Assembly: GCA_963678705.1 (NCBI GenBank)
Contig: OY783207.1
Span: 3,906,001 to 3,970,000, forward strand
DNA: 64,000 nt
Direction of reading: 5' to 3'
Origin: Panorpa germanica
Taxonomy: Eukaryota > Arthropoda > Insecta > Mecoptera > Panorpidae
Below are positions 60,886 to 64,000 of this stretch, piece by piece (position 1 is the stretch's first letter; each line of letters starts with the position of its first letter). Made by a program: the position numbers and the translations under genes. The notes under the pieces were generated by a model. It saw only the letters and a program-made list of their open reading frames with translations, was not told the DNA's origin and searched no databases.

Positions 60886-62105
60886 TAAAAATAAAGAAAT
60901 AAAAGCAGTTTCTATTACTAATTGTTATAAAACAGCAATTTTAATTATTTCACATTCAACTTTATCCAACTGTCGAAGTGTTAAAATTTATATTATTAAC
61001 GAAGCATGCGCACCAACTAAATTAACTAAACTCAATTTAAAACACGAATGTGACAAGAAATGCTTGTTCTGAAAACCTGAAATCAAGATTAAAATAAGAT
61101 TTAGGAGATGATTCTAGTTTATAAGTTCTAGCGATGTTTTGTTAAACGCTTAATACATGCTTAAATACTTTGGGTTCGATTACGAAGCAAGCATGCTCGT
61201 GGTTCCTAATACAAAACCTATTATAACTCACCAACAACACAGTTAACAAGCAAATGTCGTAAGCATCCCATCTTTGTTGAAATACTGTTTAAATAAAAAT
61301 AAAAAAGTAAAATAGTAAAGTTAATTATTATTGTGTTTGTAAATATATAATCGAGCCGACCCTGTGTGATCATTAATTGAACCTAAAACCACATATTGCA
61401 ACACTTATATTTATTTATTTATTTAATAAAACAACTATTATTATATATTACATAATAATTTATCAAGAGATTCAACTTCCTTCCACTCTATTTCCCGACA
61501 CGACTTGTACCATTGCTTGATAAGGACGATATATTTTTTTAAAGGACCTACCTAGCGCGGCCACCCAAAGAACATAATCCTTAGGCATTCACGCATTTTT
61601 TAATACTTGTAAAAACTCAAAACATTTTTACCAATAATGATAAAAACCTGGTTTTTCGTACCACAATCGTTGTTAACATATACACCTTTCTGTTATAATA
61701 GATATAGCATACATTACAAATAAATAATTAAAGCACTGTAAATCCATACTCACTTATCATAAAACAAATAGTTACCGGATACAACTTGTGTTACTCAACG
61801 GTTGTTTAATAGTCTCAGGGTCAGAATTACCCAAACACCTTTCAAAACATTATATACTATACTACTTAATACACTTTATTTGAACGCAAATTGCAATAAA
61901 GATTAGCTTTATGACACAGTAATCAAGTTGGAGAATATAACATTGTTGGAACTGTCATAAATCATTCAAAACGGAGTCAGAGAACTTGCAGATAGGAGGA
62001 TGATTGTGCAGTTTAAGTGTTACGTATGAATTACGAACGTGTTTGGACAGGTACTACCGTTGTCAAACGGAAAGGTTTATTTATCTTGGACCTATAGGCA
62101 ATATA
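60886..62105. other. Unique AT-rich stretch
   Basis: gggttcgattacgaagc near 61170 resembles a B box, but no A box or cloverleaf partner is found. No gene is recognised. Confidence 0.4.
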
Positions 62106-62127
62106 TTGAGTAAAGCATTGATTTTTA

Positions 62128-62345
62128 GATAGTACCAACTTTCAAATGATGTGTGTTAAAATTTCATGACATACCGACTATTACTATAAGAGTTACAGTA
62201 GTTTTAGTGACGCAATTTTTGTAATTTATTGGGTAAAAGTATTGTAAAAGCAAAACAATGGCTTGACAATTGCAATTAAAAAGCAATGCTTTATCAACAC
62301 ACGAAATTCATTTTTCCATTGGTTTAAAAAGTAGTCAAGTAACGT
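62128..62345. repeat. Two repeat A pieces in opposite orientation
   Basis: 62128-62240 is minus-oriented (tttttagatagtaccaactt, gtgtgttaaaatttcatgac, gttttagtgacgc). 62275-62345 is plus-oriented (aaaaagcaatgctttatcaa, cacacgaaattca), matching 30410-30480. The rearrangement puts two neighbouring parts of repeat A head to head. Confidence 0.7.
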
Positions 62346-62424
62346 TACTAAACCACTGTCAACAGTGACGTCATCTATATGATATTCTACGATATTATAG
62401 AGTGATAGGACTCAGTATTGGAAT

Positions 62425-62457
62425 TAGGGCGACGTTAAATAAATTAAATAAAATCTT
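62425..62457 (+). mobile_element. SINE E tail fragment
   Basis: gggcgacgttaaataaatta then aataaaa matches the tail of the 13.0-kb SINE (13200-13225). The body and boxes are absent. Confidence 0.45.
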
Positions 62458-62975
62458 GGACCTCTATAAGATAATCTTGAATGATGATGCTTGGTTTTTG
62501 AGAAGACATGTTTAACAGTTACGTTTGTGGGAACAATTTAAAAAAAAATGTCCTTCTGTTGTTTTTTATATAATTATGATTATGTTATTTAAAACTAATA
62601 ACACTTGCTGCACCGTGTAATTACTAGTGGTCTAGTTAGCGATACAGATCGTAATTTGGGTCTAATTATCCCATTATGAGATTTCAGATTTATATCAATG
62701 TTTACCTTAGCGCTTTGGGTTCAGACTGGTGCAGCTGTACCTATGCTTTTAGACCCAGATATGAGAAGATTTTCTTTCTTCTATGAAAATATCTTTTTAT
62801 TGAGTTTCTTTTATGAAAATATCTTTTAATTTGGGTTTTTCGATAATATGTTTAATATTGTTTAGTATTTCGATAATAGATTTAAATGCTAGTTGATTAT
62901 TTTATAATCCAATTCGGCATGGTGGATAAAAAAAAACAAAACGAGTAAAAAGTGCTACGTTTTTTTTGAATTTAT
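62458..62975. other. Unique stretch with a short tandem duplication
   Basis: At 62775-62830 the phrase cttctatgaaaatatctttt is duplicated (the second copy reads cttttatgaaaatatctttt) with a ~36-bp period. No gene is recognised. Confidence 0.5.
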
Positions 62976-62983
62976 GTAAGTAG

Positions 62984-63260
62984 GTGGGAAATGAGGAAAA
63001 AGGAAACAGATACTGGGAAAGTAGTGAGGAAAGAATGTGTAGAGTGTGCGGAACGGAGGACGAAACACTGGAGCACATTAAGTTTGATTGTAAGGAAAAA
63101 GTAGGAACTGAGATGAATATTGGGCAGCTCTTAAAAGGGGGCAGAAACAATTAGAAGAAGGAAGGCTGAAGCTTTTTAAATCTTTTTAAGGCAGAAGAAT
63201 GTAATGCCGTAAGTGAAGGGAAGAGGAGGATGGCGGAGATAGAGAAAAAAAATTAGGAAA
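62984..63260 (+). mobile_element. R1-like LINE ORF2 C-terminus, copy 1
   Basis: A 57-codon frame (62984-63154) reads GNEEKGNRYWESSEERMC, then RVCGTEDETLEHIKFDC, a complete C-x2-C-x8-H-x4-C motif, then IGQLLKGG and a stop. SEGKRRMAEIEKK (63212-63253) continues the family consensus but is separated by about 57 bp absent from copy 2. The separating segment includes ggcagaagaatgtaatgcc, a hairpin-like word seen again in a 3' UTR-like setting at 63454. The zinc-binding tail is thought to assist RNA or target binding. The minus-strand frame at 62902-63150 is a shadow. Confidence 0.75.
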
Positions 63261-63575
63261 GAAAAGGAATGGCAGAGTAGAAATAGAAGGGACAGTAGCA
63301 GGAGGAGCGAAACAGTAGTAGTAGCAGTTTTTGTTTTTATATTTTATAAGGAATTTTATATATATATTTTTTTCGTTTGAAAAAAATGAGAATGTTTAGA
63401 TTTAATAAGGATCAAAATTGAATTAAGCACAATGACAAGTAAATAAATGAGTTAAGGCACAAGAATGTAGTGCCAAATAGCAAAAACATTAAAAATAAAT
63501 AATAATGTAAGTAGGTTTATTTAAAATTTGTGAATAGAAGCACTGGTAAGAGTGATGTAAATATAGGCTTACCAC
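63261..63575 (+). mobile_element. Probable LINE 3' extension and UTR
   Basis: Purine-rich sequence to 63325 is followed by AT-rich DNA with a hairpin-like ggcacaagaatgtagtgcc (63455-63473) and adenine-rich words (aaaaacattaaaaataaata). This fits the 3' UTR and tail of the R1-like copy, but no clean A tail or target duplication was identified. Confidence 0.4.
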
Positions 63576-63579
63576 TATA

Positions 63580-63850
63580 TTGGCCAGCTATTAAAGGGAG
63601 GCAGTGAAGGAAAGAGGTGGATGGCGGAAATAGTAAAAAGGAAAGGAAAAACAGGACAATAAATAAGCTTGTGGCTCGATTGCATAAGGAACATGAAGAG
63701 AGAGGAAGATACAGGCAATAAGGAAGGAGAAGCAGGAAACGGTTTGCCGAAAGGAGACAAAGAGGACAAGAGGTGAGGAAACGGTGAGAATGAAGAAAGA
63801 CTAGGGAAAATGAAGGAAGAGGATCAAGAGAAGAAGAAGTAGAAAGTACT
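63580..63850 (+). mobile_element. R1-like LINE ORF2 C-terminus, copy 2
   Basis: GGCCAG at 63582 opens GQLLKGGSEGKRWMAEIVKR followed by KGKTGQ and a stop at 63660-63662, with the W-M-x-I core intact. A Lys/Glu-rich tract follows, in which several frames are open. The CCHC part is missing, so it starts downstream of the point where copy 1 is best preserved. aggcttaccactat precedes it at about 63566 and recurs near 63975 at the window end. The minus-strand Ser/Pro frame at 63575-63769 is a shadow. Confidence 0.65.
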
Positions 63851-64000
63851 TTTGGAAATAAAAAGATCTAGAATAGTTTAAGTTTAATTTCAAGTTGAAG
63901 TTCTATGAAATGTATTAAGAATGTAGATTATAAAGCCGAAAGACGAACAATTAATATAATATAATAATAATATAGGCTTACCACTACTATCTTCCCAAAT
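63851..64000. other. Window-edge AT-rich sequence
   Basis: It contains aataataatataggcttacc near 63967-63986, similar to the start of the preceding LINE piece, so another copy may begin beyond the window. Confidence 0.35.

Noticed and set aside
61165-61185. B-box-like gggttcgattacgaagc as a possible tRNA gene
   Set aside because: No matching A box, acceptor stem or anticodon arm at tRNA spacing.

Overview
This window looks like non-coding, repeat-rich nuclear DNA of an arthropod, most probably an insect. The sequence is strongly AT-rich. The longest open frame is about 154 codons and belongs to a retrotransposon. No rRNA, tRNA, CRISPR, bacterial operon or convincing host exon is visible. The mobile elements are non-LTR retrotransposons of the Jockey, R1-like and RNase H-bearing kinds, a mariner remnant, a tRNA-derived SINE and several short terminal-inverted-repeat elements, which is the usual insect mix. 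The species cannot be named from the sequence alone.

Layout. 0-9 kb: unique AT-rich DNA, two dispersed repeats (1.2 and 2.9 kb), a decayed mariner transposase (3.35 kb), a 5'-truncated LINE with RNase H and CCHC motif (5.8-6.6 kb), a degenerate ~136-bp tandem array (7.2-7.8 kb) and an R1-like LINE remnant (8.3 kb). 9-26 kb: an (AT)n tract (10.7 kb), a short inverted-repeat element with a 9-bp minisatellite (11.7 kb), SINE copies (13.0 and 15.4 kb), a 319-bp TAA-flanked MITE (14.5 kb), an R1-like remnant (17.9 kb), a long imperfect hairpin (19.5 kb) and a 394-bp element with ~57-bp terminal inverted repeats (25.1 kb). 26-40 kb: mostly unique DNA, a LINE insertion inside dispersed repeat A (29.8-30.3 kb), R1-like remnants (35.0-35.7 and 39.4 kb) and a Jockey-like insertion with perfect target duplication (37 kb). 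40-54 kb: mostly unique, with LINE, SINE and MITE fragments, a 202-bp tandem duplication (51.1 kb) and a hidden R1-like endonuclease-RT linker frame on the minus strand (53.2-53.7 kb). 54-64 kb: a second repeat A copy carrying a different LINE (55 kb), a second copy of the TAA MITE (58.4 kb), six 82-bp tandem copies (58.8-59.3 kb), a LINE 3' end with perfect 13-bp target duplication (59.5 kb), and two partial R1-like LINE 3' regions running to the window edge.

Repeat names used below are local labels: A (interspersed element, seven pieces), B (394-bp TIR element), C (TAA-flanked MITE), D, F, G, I and J (dispersed repeats with two or three copies), E (SINE), H (136-bp tandem family). Nothing suggests genes working together. 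The biology on view is retrotransposition and its by-products: target-site duplications, 5' truncation, a possible 3' transduction, a template-jump-like 5' junction, and reciprocal filled and empty insertion sites inside repeat A. No previously undescribed multi-gene system was found.
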